Shown piece by piece: positions 44,395-52,528 of a DNA stretch of 64,000 bases. The notes under the pieces were generated by a model. It had not been told where the DNA came from, did no database searches, and saw only the letters and a program-made list of their open reading frames with translations. The position numbers and the translations under genes are program-made. Location: assembly GCF_029960665.1 (NCBI RefSeq), contig NZ_JASBRB010000003.1:248001-312000 (forward strand). The letters are read 5' to 3'. This DNA is from Pseudarthrobacter sp. AL07 (GTDB lineage: Bacteria > Actinomycetota > Actinomycetes > Actinomycetales > Micrococcaceae). Each line of letters begins with the position of its first letter. The first letter of the stretch is position 1.

Positions 44395-44447
44395 ACCATA
44401 GGGAGAGACCTACACCCATTCAATGAAGCAGAAACGGGGGGTCACGC
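44395..44447 (-). promoter_or_regulatory. sulfonate-transporter promoter with shared sulfur-gene motif
   Basis: On the minus strand: -35 TTGAAT (44423-44418), 17-base spacer, -10 TATGGT (44400-44395), six bases, ATG. Upstream is GTGACCCCCCGTTTCTG (44445-44429), which matches the sulfite reductase promoter motif GTGACCTCGCGTTTCCG at 14 of 17 positions and begins 41 bases from the ATG against 42 there. Confidence 0.7.
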
Positions 44448-44533
44448 GGGTTCATGCAGCGTCACATTCCGGGCCTGATTCTGTCCCAGCCCAGACACCG
44501 CCGCGGACAGATCCTGGGCGGCCCTAAACGGCT

Positions 44534-44579
44534 CTGCCCCGCATAACCGGTGCTGGGCAGCAACGTCTATGCGGGGCAG
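44534..44579 (-). terminator. terminator hairpin of the sulfate reduction operon
   Basis: CTGCCCCGCATA (44534-44545) and TATGCGGGGCAG (44568-44579) pair over 12 bases around a 22-base loop, 20 bases beyond the cysN stop on the minus strand. Confidence 0.8.
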
Positions 44580-44599
44580 GGCAGCTCAAGCTGAGCGGA

Positions 44600-46021
44600 T
44601 CAGATCGAGTAGCGCTCGTCCTCATGGTCCCCGGGGTGGTCCTTGACCAGGCCCGCGGCCAGCGTGTTGCCGTCCAGCGGGTCGATCACCAGGAACGCGC
44701 CGGTCCGGCGGTGGTGCAGGTAGTTCTCCAGCGGCAGCGGCGCCGAGAGCCTCAGCTGCGCGTGGCCGATGTCGTTCAGCTCCAGGCTGGACGCGCCCTC
44801 GAGCTTGAAGGTGGCCAGGTCGAGCTTGCCACTGACGCTGCGGACCAGCGCCTGGACGGTGCGCGTGCCGTGCTTCACCAGCACCTTGGCACCTTCCCGC
44901 AGCGGCTTCGGCGAGAGCCAGCACAGCGCGGCGTACAGGTCGGCGGTGGCCTCCGGGAAGGTCCCGGCGGCGGCAATAGTGTCACCGCGGGCGACGTCGA
45001 ATTCCTCCGCCAGGCGGATCGCCACAGACTGCGGGGCGAACGCTTCCTGCAGGGACTCGCCGGCGAAATCGATGCCGGTCACGGTGGTGGTGCGGGGAGC
45101 CTGGCCGGGCGTGAGCACTGACACCGAATCCCCCACCTTCACGGAACCCTCGGTGATCTGGCCGGCGTATGCGCGATAGTCACGGAAGGCTTCAACGTCC
45201 AGGCCACCGGCAACGGCATCGGGAGCCAGCGCACCCTGCGGCCGGATGACCAGCTGCACGGGGAAGCGGAAGCTCTCCAGCTGCGTGTCGATCTCGTCCG
45301 CGGCCGGCAACGTTTCGAGGACCTCGAGGAGGGCCGGGCCGTCGTACCAGGGGGTGCGTTCGGAACGGTCCACCACGTTGTCGCCGTCGAGGGCGGACAC
45401 CGGAATCACCAGCAGGTCATCGATGTGGTCCGCGCTGCCCAGCTCGGCGGAGCCGATGCCCAGTTCGCGGGCCACCTGCTGCACGTCGGCCTGGATTTCG
45501 CGGAACACGGACTCGCTGAAGTCCACCAGGTCGATCTTGTTCACGGCCACAATCACGTGCGCCACGCGCAGCAGCTGCAGCACGGAAAGGTGCCGGCGCG
45601 TCTGCTCCAGGACACCCTTGCGGGCGTCAATGAGTACGACGACGGCATCCGCCGTGGACGCGCCGGTCACCGTGTTTTTGGTGTACTGGACGTGCCCGGG
45701 GCAGTCGGCCAGGATGAAGCTGCGCTGGTCCGTGGCGAAGTAGCGGTAGGCCACGTCGATGGTGATGCCCTGCTCCCGCTCGGCGCGCAGGCCGTCCGTC
45801 AGGAGGGCCAGGTCGATCCCGCCCTTCTCGCCACCAAAGCCGCGGTCGGAGGAGGTCCGGGCGACGGCGTCGAGCGTGTCAGCAAGAATTGCCTTGGAGT
45901 CGTGCAGGAGGCGGCCCACAAGAGTGGACTTCCCGTCGTCGACCGATCCGGCGGTGGCGAACCGGAACAGCGTGGTGGGCAGGGCTGCCTCGGTGATTGA
46001 GCCTGTCGAAATCGTGCTCAT
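44600..46021 (-). CDS. cysN: sulfate adenylyltransferase subunit 1
   Basis: GTPase subunit of ATP sulfurylase, 473 residues, driving APS formation with CysD. G1 loop GSVDDGKST is at about 26-34, the REQGITIDVAYRYF switch, G3 DCPGH at about 105, and G4 NKIDLVDF. Domains 2 and 3 are EF-Tu-like. There is no C-terminal APS kinase (CysC) domain, which fits use of APS directly by the reductase in this operon. The N-terminal codons contain a known-looking actinobacterial repeat motif (45991-46012). Abuts cysD with no gap. Confidence 0.94.
   Translation of the reverse strand: MSTISTGSITEAALPTTLFRFATAGSVDDGKSTLVGRLLHDSKAILADTLDAVARTSSDRGFGGEKGGIDLALLTDGLRAEREQGITIDVAYRYFATDQRSFILADCPGHVQYTKNTVTGASTADAVVVLIDARKGVLEQTRRHLSVLQLLRVAHVIVAVNKIDLVDFSESVFREIQADVQQVARELGIGSAELGSADHIDDLLVIPVSALDGDNVVDRSERTPWYDGPALLEVLETLPAADEIDTQLESFRFPVQLVIRPQGALAPDAVAGGLDVEAFRDYRAYAGQITEGSVKVGDSVSVLTPGQAPRTTTVTGIDFAGESLQEAFAPQSVAIRLAEEFDVARGDTIAAAGTFPEATADLYAALCWLSPKPLREGAKVLVKHGTRTVQALVRSVSGKLDLATFKLEGASSLELNDIGHAQLRLSAPLPLENYLHHRRTGAFLVIDPLDGNTLAAGLVKDHPGDHEDERYSI
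45991..46012. repeat. short dispersed repeat inside the cysN 5' end
   Basis: The minus strand reads TTTCGACAGGCTCAATCACC in the second to tenth codons region of cysN, encoding ISTGSITE. The same motif occurs in the cysD N-terminus (46942-46980). I recall it as an abundant short repeat in Arthrobacter and related genomes; that is not checked here. Confidence 0.65.
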
Positions 46022-47002
46022 TTAGAAGTAACCATCCTTCTTGCGGTCTTCCATGGCGGCCTCGGAGATGCGGTCATCTGCACGGGTGGCGCCACGTTCG
46101 GTGATGGTGGAGGCGGCAACTTCGATCACGACGTCGCTCACGGTGGCCGCGTCCGACTCAACGGCACCGGTGCAGGACATGTCGCCCACGGTGCGGTAGC
46201 GGACGGTTTTGACGATGACTTCCTCATGCGGCAGCGGCTGGGAAACCTCGCCCACCGCACGCCACATGCCGTCGCGGGCAAACACTTCGCGGTCATGGGC
46301 GTAGTACAGGCCCGGAAGCTCGATGTTCTCGCGTTCGATGTAGCGCCAGATGTCCAGCTCGGTCCAGTTGCTGATGGGGAACGCACGGACGTGCTGGCCC
46401 ACGGTGTGGCGGCCGTTGTAGAGGTTCCACAGCTCGGGGCGCTGGTTGCGCGGGTCCCACTGGCCGAACTCGTCACGGAGGCTCAGAATGCGCTCCTTGG
46501 CGCGGGCCTTGTCCTCGTCACGGCGGCCGCCGCCGAAGACGGCGTCGAACTTGTTCTGCTGGATGGCGTCCAGCAGCGGGACGGTCTGCAGCGGGTTGCG
46601 GGTGCCGTCGGCACGCTCGGCCAGTTCGCCGCGGTCGATGAACTCCTGGACGCTCCCGACGACGAGCTTAAGTCCCAGCCGCTCTACCGTCCGGTCGCGG
46701 AAGTCGATGACCTCGGGGAAGTTGTGCCCGGTGTCCACGTGCAGCACAGGGAAGGGGACCTTGCCCGGCCAGAATGCCTTGGTGGCCAGGTGCAGCATCA
46801 CCACGGAGTCCTTGCCGCCGGAGAAGAGCAGCGCGGGCTTCTCGAACTCGGCCACTACTTCGCGGATGATGTGGATCGCTTCAGACTCGAGGGCGTCCAG
46901 GCTGGAGAGGCGCGTGGATACGGCAGCGTCAGTCACCGGCTCGGTGGTTGAGCCTGTCGAAACCGGGCTTGTCGAAACCAAAGTGTCGTTAAGGGTGCTC
47001 AT
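46022..47002 (-). CDS. cysD: sulfate adenylyltransferase subunit 2
   Basis: Adenylyl-transferring subunit, 326 residues. The PP-loop SGGKDSVVML is at about 61-70, followed by VLHVDTGHNFPEVIDFRD, FGGGRRDEDKARAKERI and WTELDIWRYIERENIE, all classical CysD. The N-terminal 30 residues (STSPVSTGSTTEPVTDAAVS) are Ser/Thr-rich and encoded by a repeat motif, so probably dispensable. The ATG at 47002 overlaps the cysH stop by four bases. Forms a heterodimer with CysN. Confidence 0.95.
   Translation of the reverse strand: MSTLNDTLVSTSPVSTGSTTEPVTDAAVSTRLSSLDALESEAIHIIREVVAEFEKPALLFSGGKDSVVMLHLATKAFWPGKVPFPVLHVDTGHNFPEVIDFRDRTVERLGLKLVVGSVQEFIDRGELAERADGTRNPLQTVPLLDAIQQNKFDAVFGGGRRDEDKARAKERILSLRDEFGQWDPRNQRPELWNLYNGRHTVGQHVRAFPISNWTELDIWRYIERENIELPGLYYAHDREVFARDGMWRAVGEVSQPLPHEEVIVKTVRYRTVGDMSCTGAVESDAATVSDVVIEVAASTITERGATRADDRISEAAMEDRKKDGYF
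46942..46980. repeat. short dispersed repeat, doubled, inside the cysD 5' end
   Basis: The minus strand carries GGTTTCGACAAGCCC directly followed by GGTTTCGACAGGCTCAACCA, two near-identical units in the same frame, encoding VSTSPVSTGSTTE. This repeats the motif found once in the cysN N-terminus. Confidence 0.7.
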
Positions 47003-47745
47003 ACGTGTAGTCCGCATTCTGTCTTGTCGGTGCCTGCCCAGCGGCCGGCGCGGGGGTCGTCTCCGGGCGCCACCTTGCGGGTGCAGGGCTGGCAGCCAAT
47101 GGAGGGGTAACCCTGGGAAAGCAGCGGGTTGACGGGCAGGAGGTTGTCATCGGAGTACTGGACCAGCTGGTCGAACGTCCACGCGGCCACCGGGTTGACC
47201 TTGACCAGGCCGTTGACCTCATCCCAGGTCACCAGCGGGGTGTTGGTCCGGGTGGGGGCTTCGTCGCGGCGGACGCCGGTGAACCAGAGTTCGTAGCCGG
47301 CCAGGGTGCGGCGCAGCGGGGCCACCTTGCGGAGGGCGCAGCACTGGGCGGCGTCGCGGGCAAAGAGATCCTTGCCCAGGAGCCGGTCCTGCTGTTCCAC
47401 AGTGTTCTCAGGCAACACGTCCACCACGTTGACGCGGAGGTTCGCGGCCACCTCATCACGTGTGGCGTAGGTTTCCGGGAAGTGGTAGCCGGTTTCCAGG
47501 AACAGGACGTCGACGCCGGGCAGCTGGTCTGCTACCAGGGCTGGCAGGACGGCGTCGGCCATGGAGCACGCGACTGCAACGGAGGACAGGTCGAAGTTGC
47601 GCTCCACCCAGGCGATCACGTCGCGGGCGGGGGCGTCCCAGCCGAGCTCGGCAGCGCCGGACTCAGCGATGACCTTGAGCTCGTCATGGGTGCGGAGCGT
47701 GGCAGGCGATGCCGCCCCGTCAACTCCCAGTGCGTGCCTGGTCAC
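46999..47745 (-). CDS. cysH: adenylyl-sulfate (APS) reductase, iron-sulfur type
   Basis: 248 residues. It reduces APS to sulfite with thioredoxin. The 4Fe-4S ligands are visible as Cys135-Cys136 (AAQCCALRK) and Cys218/Cys221 (SIGCQPCTR), a set present in APS reductases and absent in PAPS reductases. The catalytic Cys is in the C-terminal KTECGLHV. FLETGYHFPETY and WFTGVRRDEAP bind the nucleotide. Absence of cysC nearby agrees with APS as substrate. It overlaps both neighbours by four bases (ATGA). Confidence 0.94.
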   Translation of the reverse strand: MTRHALGVDGAASPATLRTHDELKVIAESGAAELGWDAPARDVIAWVERNFDLSSVAVACSMADAVLPALVADQLPGVDVLFLETGYHFPETYATRDEVAANLRVNVVDVLPENTVEQQDRLLGKDLFARDAAQCCALRKVAPLRRTLAGYELWFTGVRRDEAPTRTNTPLVTWDEVNGLVKVNPVAAWTFDQLVQYSDDNLLPVNPLLSQGYPSIGCQPCTRKVAPGDDPRAGRWAGTDKTECGLHV

Positions 47746-49487
47746 TGGAGGGCCTCCTCGTCAGCTGCGTGGGCCCATTCGGCGAACGTCTGGCCTTCGG
47801 AACGCTTGGCCACGAAGGTGCGCACCACGCGTTCCACGTAGTCCGGCAGGTCCTCGACGTACACCTTCAGGCCGCGGACGGTGCGTCCCAAACCTGCCTC
47901 TTCGCGGCTGTTGGAAGCCAGCCCGCCGCCCAGGTGGACCTGGAAACCCGGGGAGGGGTCGCCGTCGGGCGTGGGAAGCATCATGCCCTTCAGGCCGATG
48001 TCCGCGGTCTGGATGCGGGCGCAGGAGTTGGGGCAGCCGTTGATGTGCAGGGACAGTGCGTGCGGCAGTTCGCCGGACTCCGCGAGGTCCGCCAGGCGGC
48101 GTTCCAGGTCAGCGACCGCGGTGGCGGCCGTGACCTTGGTTTCCACGATGGCCAGCTTGCAGTACTCGATGCCGGTGCAGGCGATGGTGCCGCGGCGGAA
48201 CACGGACGGGCGGGCGGAGAGGCCTAGGGCGTCCAGCTCGGCAACCAGCGGTTCCACGTGGTCCTGGGCAACGTCGAGGACCACAAGCTTCTGGTGCGGG
48301 GTGGTGCGCAGGCGGTAGGAGCCGCGGGCCTCGAGGGTGTCCGCGAGCTTGACCAGCTGCGCACCGGACAGGCGGCCGGCCAGCGGGGTGGCGCCAATGA
48401 AGAACTTGCCGTCCTTCTGCTCGTGCACACCGATGTGGTCGCCCGGGGTGGTTGGCTTGGGCGCGGCGGGACCGTCGGCCAGCTTGTAGCCGAGGTATTC
48501 GTCCTCGAGGATCTGGCGGAATTTCGCCGGTCCCCAGTCGGCCATCAGGAACTTCAGGCGGGCCTTGGTGCGCATGCGGCGGTAGCCGTAGTCGCGGAAG
48601 ATGCTGGTGACGCCGAGCCAGACTTCGGCGGCTTCCTCGGGCTTCACGAAGGCGCCCAGGCGCTTGCCGAGCATCGGGTTGGTGGACAGCGCGCCGCCGG
48701 CCCAGAGATCGTAACCAACGCCCAGTTCCGGGTGTCGGACGCCCACAAGTGCGAAGTCGTTGATCTCGTGGACCACGTCCTGGCTGGGGTGGCCGGTGAT
48801 GGCGGTTTTGTACTTACGCGGCAGGTTGGACAGCAGCGGGTTGCCGATGAAGCGCTCGCCCAGTTCCGCGATGAGCGGCGTGGGGTCGATGATCTCGTCC
48901 TTGGCGATGCCGGCCACAGGCGAGCCCAGGATGACACGGGGCACGTCGCCGCAGGCCTCGGTGGTGGACAGGCCAACACCCTCAAGCCGTTTCCAGATCT
49001 CGGGGATGTCCTCCACGCGGATCCAGTGCAGCTGGATGTTCTGGCGGTCCGTGAGGTCGGCGGAGTCCCGGCCGAAATCAACCGAAATCTGGCCGATGAC
49101 GCGCAGTTGCTCGGTGGTGAGCGCACCGCCGTCGATCCTGACCCGGAGCATGAAGTACTTGTCTTCCAGCTCGTGCGGCTCGAGCGTGGCGGTCTTGCCG
49201 CCGTCGATCCCGGGCTTGCGCTGGGTGTACAGGCCCCACCAGCGGAAGCGGCCGTGGAGGTCCTGGCTGGGGATGGCGTCGAAGCCGTCCTTGGAGTAGA
49301 TGGTCTCGATACGCTCGCGCACGTTGAGGCCGTCGTCTTCCTGTTTCCAGGTTTCGTTGGCGTTCAGCGGGGTTTTGCCGTCCACTTTCCACTGCCCGTG
49401 CGGCTTTGCAGCGGGGCGGGAGGCGCGCGCGGGGCGCTTGGCGGCGGCGGGGTCCACGGACGCTCCGGCTAGAGCTGTATCAGTCAT
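47742..49487 (-). CDS. ferredoxin-dependent sulfite reductase (SirA type)
   Basis: Siroheme/4Fe-4S enzyme of 581 residues reducing sulfite to sulfide. Cluster and siroheme ligands: Cys437 and Cys443 (ACTGIEYCK), Cys485 and Cys489 (NGCPNSCAR). Tyr87 (WWGLYTQRK) and Cys179 (TEACGDVPR) are 92 residues apart, the same spacing as the Tyr69-Cys161 bond reported in Mycobacterium SirA, which supports sulfite over nitrite as substrate. First gene of the operon; leaderless start. Electrons probably come through ferredoxin and FprA. Confidence 0.93.
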   Translation of the reverse strand: MTDTALAGASVDPAAAKRPARASRPAAKPHGQWKVDGKTPLNANETWKQEDDGLNVRERIETIYSKDGFDAIPSQDLHGRFRWWGLYTQRKPGIDGGKTATLEPHELEDKYFMLRVRIDGGALTTEQLRVIGQISVDFGRDSADLTDRQNIQLHWIRVEDIPEIWKRLEGVGLSTTEACGDVPRVILGSPVAGIAKDEIIDPTPLIAELGERFIGNPLLSNLPRKYKTAITGHPSQDVVHEINDFALVGVRHPELGVGYDLWAGGALSTNPMLGKRLGAFVKPEEAAEVWLGVTSIFRDYGYRRMRTKARLKFLMADWGPAKFRQILEDEYLGYKLADGPAAPKPTTPGDHIGVHEQKDGKFFIGATPLAGRLSGAQLVKLADTLEARGSYRLRTTPHQKLVVLDVAQDHVEPLVAELDALGLSARPSVFRRGTIACTGIEYCKLAIVETKVTAATAVADLERRLADLAESGELPHALSLHINGCPNSCARIQTADIGLKGMMLPTPDGDPSPGFQVHLGGGLASNSREEAGLGRTVRGLKVYVEDLPDYVERVVRTFVAKRSEGQTFAEWAHAADEEALQ

Positions 49488-49493
49488 GCATCG

Positions 49494-49547
49494 ACTGTAG
49501 GGGCCCGCCTAAGTGCGTCACAAAGGCCCGGAAACGCGAGGTCACCT
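49494..49547 (-). promoter_or_regulatory. sulfite reductase operon promoter with shared sulfur-gene motif
   Basis: On the minus strand: -35 TGTGAC (49522-49517; TTGTGA with an 18-base spacer), -10 TACAGT (49499-49494), six bases, ATG, so leaderless. GTGACCTCGCGTTTCCG (49545-49529) lies just upstream of -35, and AGGTGACCT within it is palindromic. Closely related sequences lie at the same distance before the sulfonate transporter and cysG. Confidence 0.7.
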
Positions 49548-49608
49548 AGGGAAACAATTCGTCACGAACCGCCGGAGAGCCTTGAAGAAGCCCGCCCGCT
49601 GTGCTTCG

Positions 49609-50364
49609 TTACGGTTCCCGTGCGGGCGCCTGTTGACCGTGTACGACGGCGGCGTCGAACCGTTCCAGCGCGATCTCGGCTAGCACCGGCGAGGGCAGCA
49701 GTGGTTCCGTCACGAGGTCGGCACCGGCTTTGGCCAGCTGGTCGTGGAAGAACCCCGGCGCGAGGAGGTAGGAGGCAATCACCACGCGGCCGCCGTCGTC
49801 CACGGCCCCAGCGGACTCCCCCGCCCCGGCACCTCCGGCCAGTTCCTGGCGCAGGATGGCGACGGCGTCGAGCACCGACGGCTGGGCAGAGGCACCATAC
49901 GCGGGCAGAATCCGGTTGCGCCGCAGCGCCCTGAGCTGGTCGGCGAGCTCTTCCACGCTGACAGCGGCGTTGGGATTGGAGGACCCGGCGGCGGCGAGGA
50001 CGATCGCGTCGCGGTCCGTGACGCCGGCCTCGCGGAGGCGCTGGTCCAGCAGGGCCGCGAGCCGCGGGTCCGGGCCGAGCGGGGCTGCAGCCAGGCTGCC
50101 CGGACGGCTTTTCACGGCCCGGGCGATGTCCACCTTGACGTGGTAGCCCACGCTCAGTAGCAGCGGCACAACGACGGCCTGTTGTTCTTCGGGGAGGCCC
50201 GCCACCACGTCCACGAGGTCCGGCTGCTGGACGTCCACGTAGGCTTCCCGCACGTCCAGGCCAGGGCGTAAGGCGGCGATGTCAGCGCGCAGCGCGTTAA
50301 CCTCCGCGGCACCCTGCGTGCTGGATGTCCCATGGGCGCAGGCGATCATGATCGGGTTGTTCAT
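49609..50364 (-). CDS. sirohydrochlorin chelatase (CbiX/SirB-like)
   Basis: 251 residues with two CbiX-like halves. The N-terminal metal-binding motif is IACAHGTSS (His10), followed by REAYVDVQQPDL and VPLLLSVGYHVKVDI; the second half has IVLAAAGSSNPNA and VIASYLLAPGFFHDQL. The expected role is ferrous-ion insertion into sirohydrochlorin for siroheme, matching its place upstream of sulfite reductase on the same strand. The 121-base gap holds the sir promoter, so it is a separate unit. TACGCT lies seven bases before the ATG, again suggesting a leaderless start. Confidence 0.83.
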   Translation of the reverse strand: MNNPIMIACAHGTSSTQGAAEVNALRADIAALRPGLDVREAYVDVQQPDLVDVVAGLPEEQQAVVVPLLLSVGYHVKVDIARAVKSRPGSLAAAPLGPDPRLAALLDQRLREAGVTDRDAIVLAAAGSSNPNAAVSVEELADQLRALRRNRILPAYGASAQPSVLDAVAILRQELAGGAGAGESAGAVDDGGRVVIASYLLAPGFFHDQLAKAGADLVTEPLLPSPVLAEIALERFDAAVVHGQQAPAREP

Positions 50365-50426
50365 AGGGGCTAGCGTAACGTTGGAGCCGCCCTGTCCGCC
50401 CACCATGAAACCGCCGGGACGCCCTC

Positions 50427-51134
50427 ATGATATTGCCGTTCGACACATTGCCGTTCGGCATCGACCTTGTATGGCTTGACCTGGCCGGCGTCTTCTTCTT
50501 CGCCGTTTCCGGGTCCCTCTTGGCGGCGCGGAAGCAGTTCGACCTGGTGGGGTCGCTGCTGCTGGCGTCTCTGGTTTCCCTCGGCGGCGGCGTCATCCGC
50601 GACATCATCCTCAACACCACGCCGGCAGCCTTCACCAACCCCGCGTATCTGGTTCCCCCGGTCCTGGCCACTGTCCTGGTGTATTTCCTGTACTCCAGCG
50701 TGCAGCGGTACACCTCGCTGCTGGTGCTGTTCGACGCCGGCGGGCTGGCCCTGTTCTGCATCAGCGGAACGCTGAAGGCCCTGGTGCTGGGGATGAATCC
50801 GGTGGCTGCCGTGCTGCTCGGCGTGACCACGGCGGTGGGCGGCGGCCTGCTGCGGGACATCACCGCCAACGAGGTGCCGCAGCTGTTCAACCCCCGGGAC
50901 CTTTACGCGCTGCCGGCCTTCAGTGGGGCGGCTTTGACCGCGCTGCTCTGGGTAACAGGGGCCTTCAACGCATTGACGGCGTGCGCGGTGGCGGCCGTGG
51001 TGTTCGCTTTCCGCGTGGTTGCCTGGCGCCGGTCCTGGTATGTCCCGCTCGCTGTACGTGGCTTACACCGGCGGGGCTCCGGCGGAGGCGGGGCTGATGG
51101 GGCTGGCAGCGGCTCGGGAGCGGGCCGCAGTTAG
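50427..51134 (+). CDS. trimeric intracellular cation channel family protein (TRIC/UPF0126)
   Basis: 235-residue membrane protein with seven hydrophobic segments. The duplicated TRIC motifs are FFFAVSGSLLAARKQFDLVG ... LGGGVIRDIILNTTP in the first half and LFCISGTLKALVLGMNPVAA ... VGGGLLRDITANEVPQLF in the second. Prokaryotic TRIC proteins conduct K+ and Na+. The C-terminal 20 residues are Gly/Ser-rich and unstructured. Divergent from the chelatase. Confidence 0.9.
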   Translation: MILPFDTLPFGIDLVWLDLAGVFFFAVSGSLLAARKQFDLVGSLLLASLVSLGGGVIRDIILNTTPAAFTNPAYLVPPVLATVLVYFLYSSVQRYTSLLVLFDAGGLALFCISGTLKALVLGMNPVAAVLLGVTTAVGGGLLRDITANEVPQLFNPRDLYALPAFSGAALTALLWVTGAFNALTACAVAAVVFAFRVVAWRRSWYVPLAVRGLHRRGSGGGGADGAGSGSGAGRS

Positions 51135-51141
51135 CTAGGAT

Positions 51142-51576
51142 ATGAGCATGACTGACATGTTCCTCGAGAAGTTCCGCGCGCTTGTTCCGACCCATCTCGA
51201 GGACGAATGGCAGGAAGAAGACGGCCTGCCTGCGGACGAACTGGACGCGGCCCTCGCCGAACACCAGTTCCAGGTTCCCCTGGTCCTCCGCGAGTTCTAC
51301 CTGGCGGTGGGCGGCTGCGAGGACATTATGGAGGCGTACCACTACTTCTGGGATCCCGAAGAGCTGGAAGTGGATGACGAAGGCTTCCTGATGTTCCTCG
51401 AGGATGAGGAAGAACAGTTCACCTGGGGCTTCCGCGTTGGCGACCTCGGCATCCCGGACCCCATCGTGTACCGCCGCAACAACGCCCGCGGCCAGTGGAA
51501 GAGCGAAGAAGGCACGTTCTCCGAATTCGTCTTCGACATGTTCGAGTGGGCCTTCAACGACGAGGAAGAAAACTAG
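51142..51576 (+). CDS. acidic SUKH (SMI1/KNR4)-like protein
   Basis: 144 residues, strongly acidic. The middle part LPADELDAALAEHQFQVPLV, then LREFYLAVGGCEDIMEAYHY and FWDPEELEVDDEGFLMFLED, resembles the SUKH superfamily, whose signature is a G-W-or-F-rich core with an LP...L..FY..GG segment. SUKH proteins are often immunity proteins to secreted toxins, but no toxin gene is adjacent. TAGGAT (51136-51141) precedes ATG at 51148 by six bases, so the leaderless start may be 51148 rather than 51142. Confidence 0.7.
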   Translation: MSMTDMFLEKFRALVPTHLEDEWQEEDGLPADELDAALAEHQFQVPLVLREFYLAVGGCEDIMEAYHYFWDPEELEVDDEGFLMFLEDEEEQFTWGFRVGDLGIPDPIVYRRNNARGQWKSEEGTFSEFVFDMFEWAFNDEEEN

Positions 51577-51706
51577 GCTCCTCCCCGCGCGGCCCTCTTT
51601 CGGCGCCTGTCCGCCGCTGGAATTCCCCAGGTTTGGCTGGTCCGCCCGGCGAGCCTCCTCGATCTGCCGGAGTGTCGGCGGGTTCTCGAAGCGAAGCAGG
51701 GGAATC

Positions 51707-52528
51707 TCAGCGCACTACGCGGCCGCGTAGGACCTGCCACACCTCGTCCACGACCTTCTGCGGGTTGTAGACCACCTGCGCGTAGCCGTATCTGAGCACA
51801 GCGTAGCCATCCAGGGTGCTCGCATTGTTGCGTAGCCGGTCCTTCTTGACCTGTCTGGGCTGGAGATGCGTTTCGCCGTCGAGCTCCACAATGAGGAAGC
51901 CCTCCAATAGGAAGTCCACGATTCCGATCCCGGGCAGGTCCACCTGGGTCTGGACGAACATGCCCTCACTGCGGAAAAGGAGCCGGGCCACCACTTCGAT
52001 GGGCGAACCGGCCGTGCCATCCACCAGGTCCAGGACCCTGCGGGCGGCTCCGTTTCGGTTACCCGGCAGGTGTCCGCGCAGATAATCCAGGGTGGTCCTG
52101 CCTTGCAGCAGCGCGCTCTCCACCATGATGGCAGCCTCCACCTCTGGTAAACACCGCAGGCCATGAAGCAGCACATCAGTCAGGCCGGCCACGGGCCAGG
52201 GCACATCCTGGGGCACCACAGTCTCACGATGAACCACAACATCCTTGGCGGCCCCGTGCCGGCAGAGCAGGTGAAGGGCCGTGGGTTGGTGCAGCCGCCA
52301 CAGCCGGTGGTGTGTGCTGGCCGAGCCGCAACTGAGCAGACCGTTGGCCAGGACCGCACCCACGAGATCGGGAGCGGCACCCGGCAGTGCCACCACTCCG
52401 TGCCGGAGCCGCCGCATCTGGCCTGCGCCAATGGCCACGCGGATGTTCCGATCCGAGAATCCGGCCTTGCGCAATGTCGCTGTCCTGGCGACGGAGCCGG
52501 CGTACTTGAGGTAAGAAGTGACGTCCAT
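51707..52528 (-). CDS. AbiEi-like / DUF559 domain protein (paralogue 2)
   Basis: About 273 residues. The N-terminal winged-helix-like AbiEi_4 region is clear: SVARTATLRKAGFSDRNIRV, then AIGAGQMRRLRHGVVALPGA. The C-terminal DUF559 nuclease-like fold has VDFLLEGFLIVELDGETHLQ, KKDRLRNNASTLDGYAVLRY, where the Glu/Asp and Lys-Asp positions form the endonuclease-like core. The frame extends upstream to 52762 without homology, so I use the ATG at 52528. No partner toxin. Same architecture as the protein at 1413-2342, low overall identity. Confidence 0.7.
   Translation of the reverse strand: MDVTSYLKYAGSVARTATLRKAGFSDRNIRVAIGAGQMRRLRHGVVALPGAAPDLVGAVLANGLLSCGSASTHHRLWRLHQPTALHLLCRHGAAKDVVVHRETVVPQDVPWPVAGLTDVLLHGLRCLPEVEAAIMVESALLQGRTTLDYLRGHLPGNRNGAARRVLDLVDGTAGSPIEVVARLLFRSEGMFVQTQVDLPGIGIVDFLLEGFLIVELDGETHLQPRQVKKDRLRNNASTLDGYAVLRYGYAQVVYNPQKVVDEVWQVLRGRVVR

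Noticed and set aside
48258..49472. 404-codon plus-strand frame opposite sulfite reductase
   Set aside because: Antisense shadow of a gene with all siroheme and cluster ligands in place.
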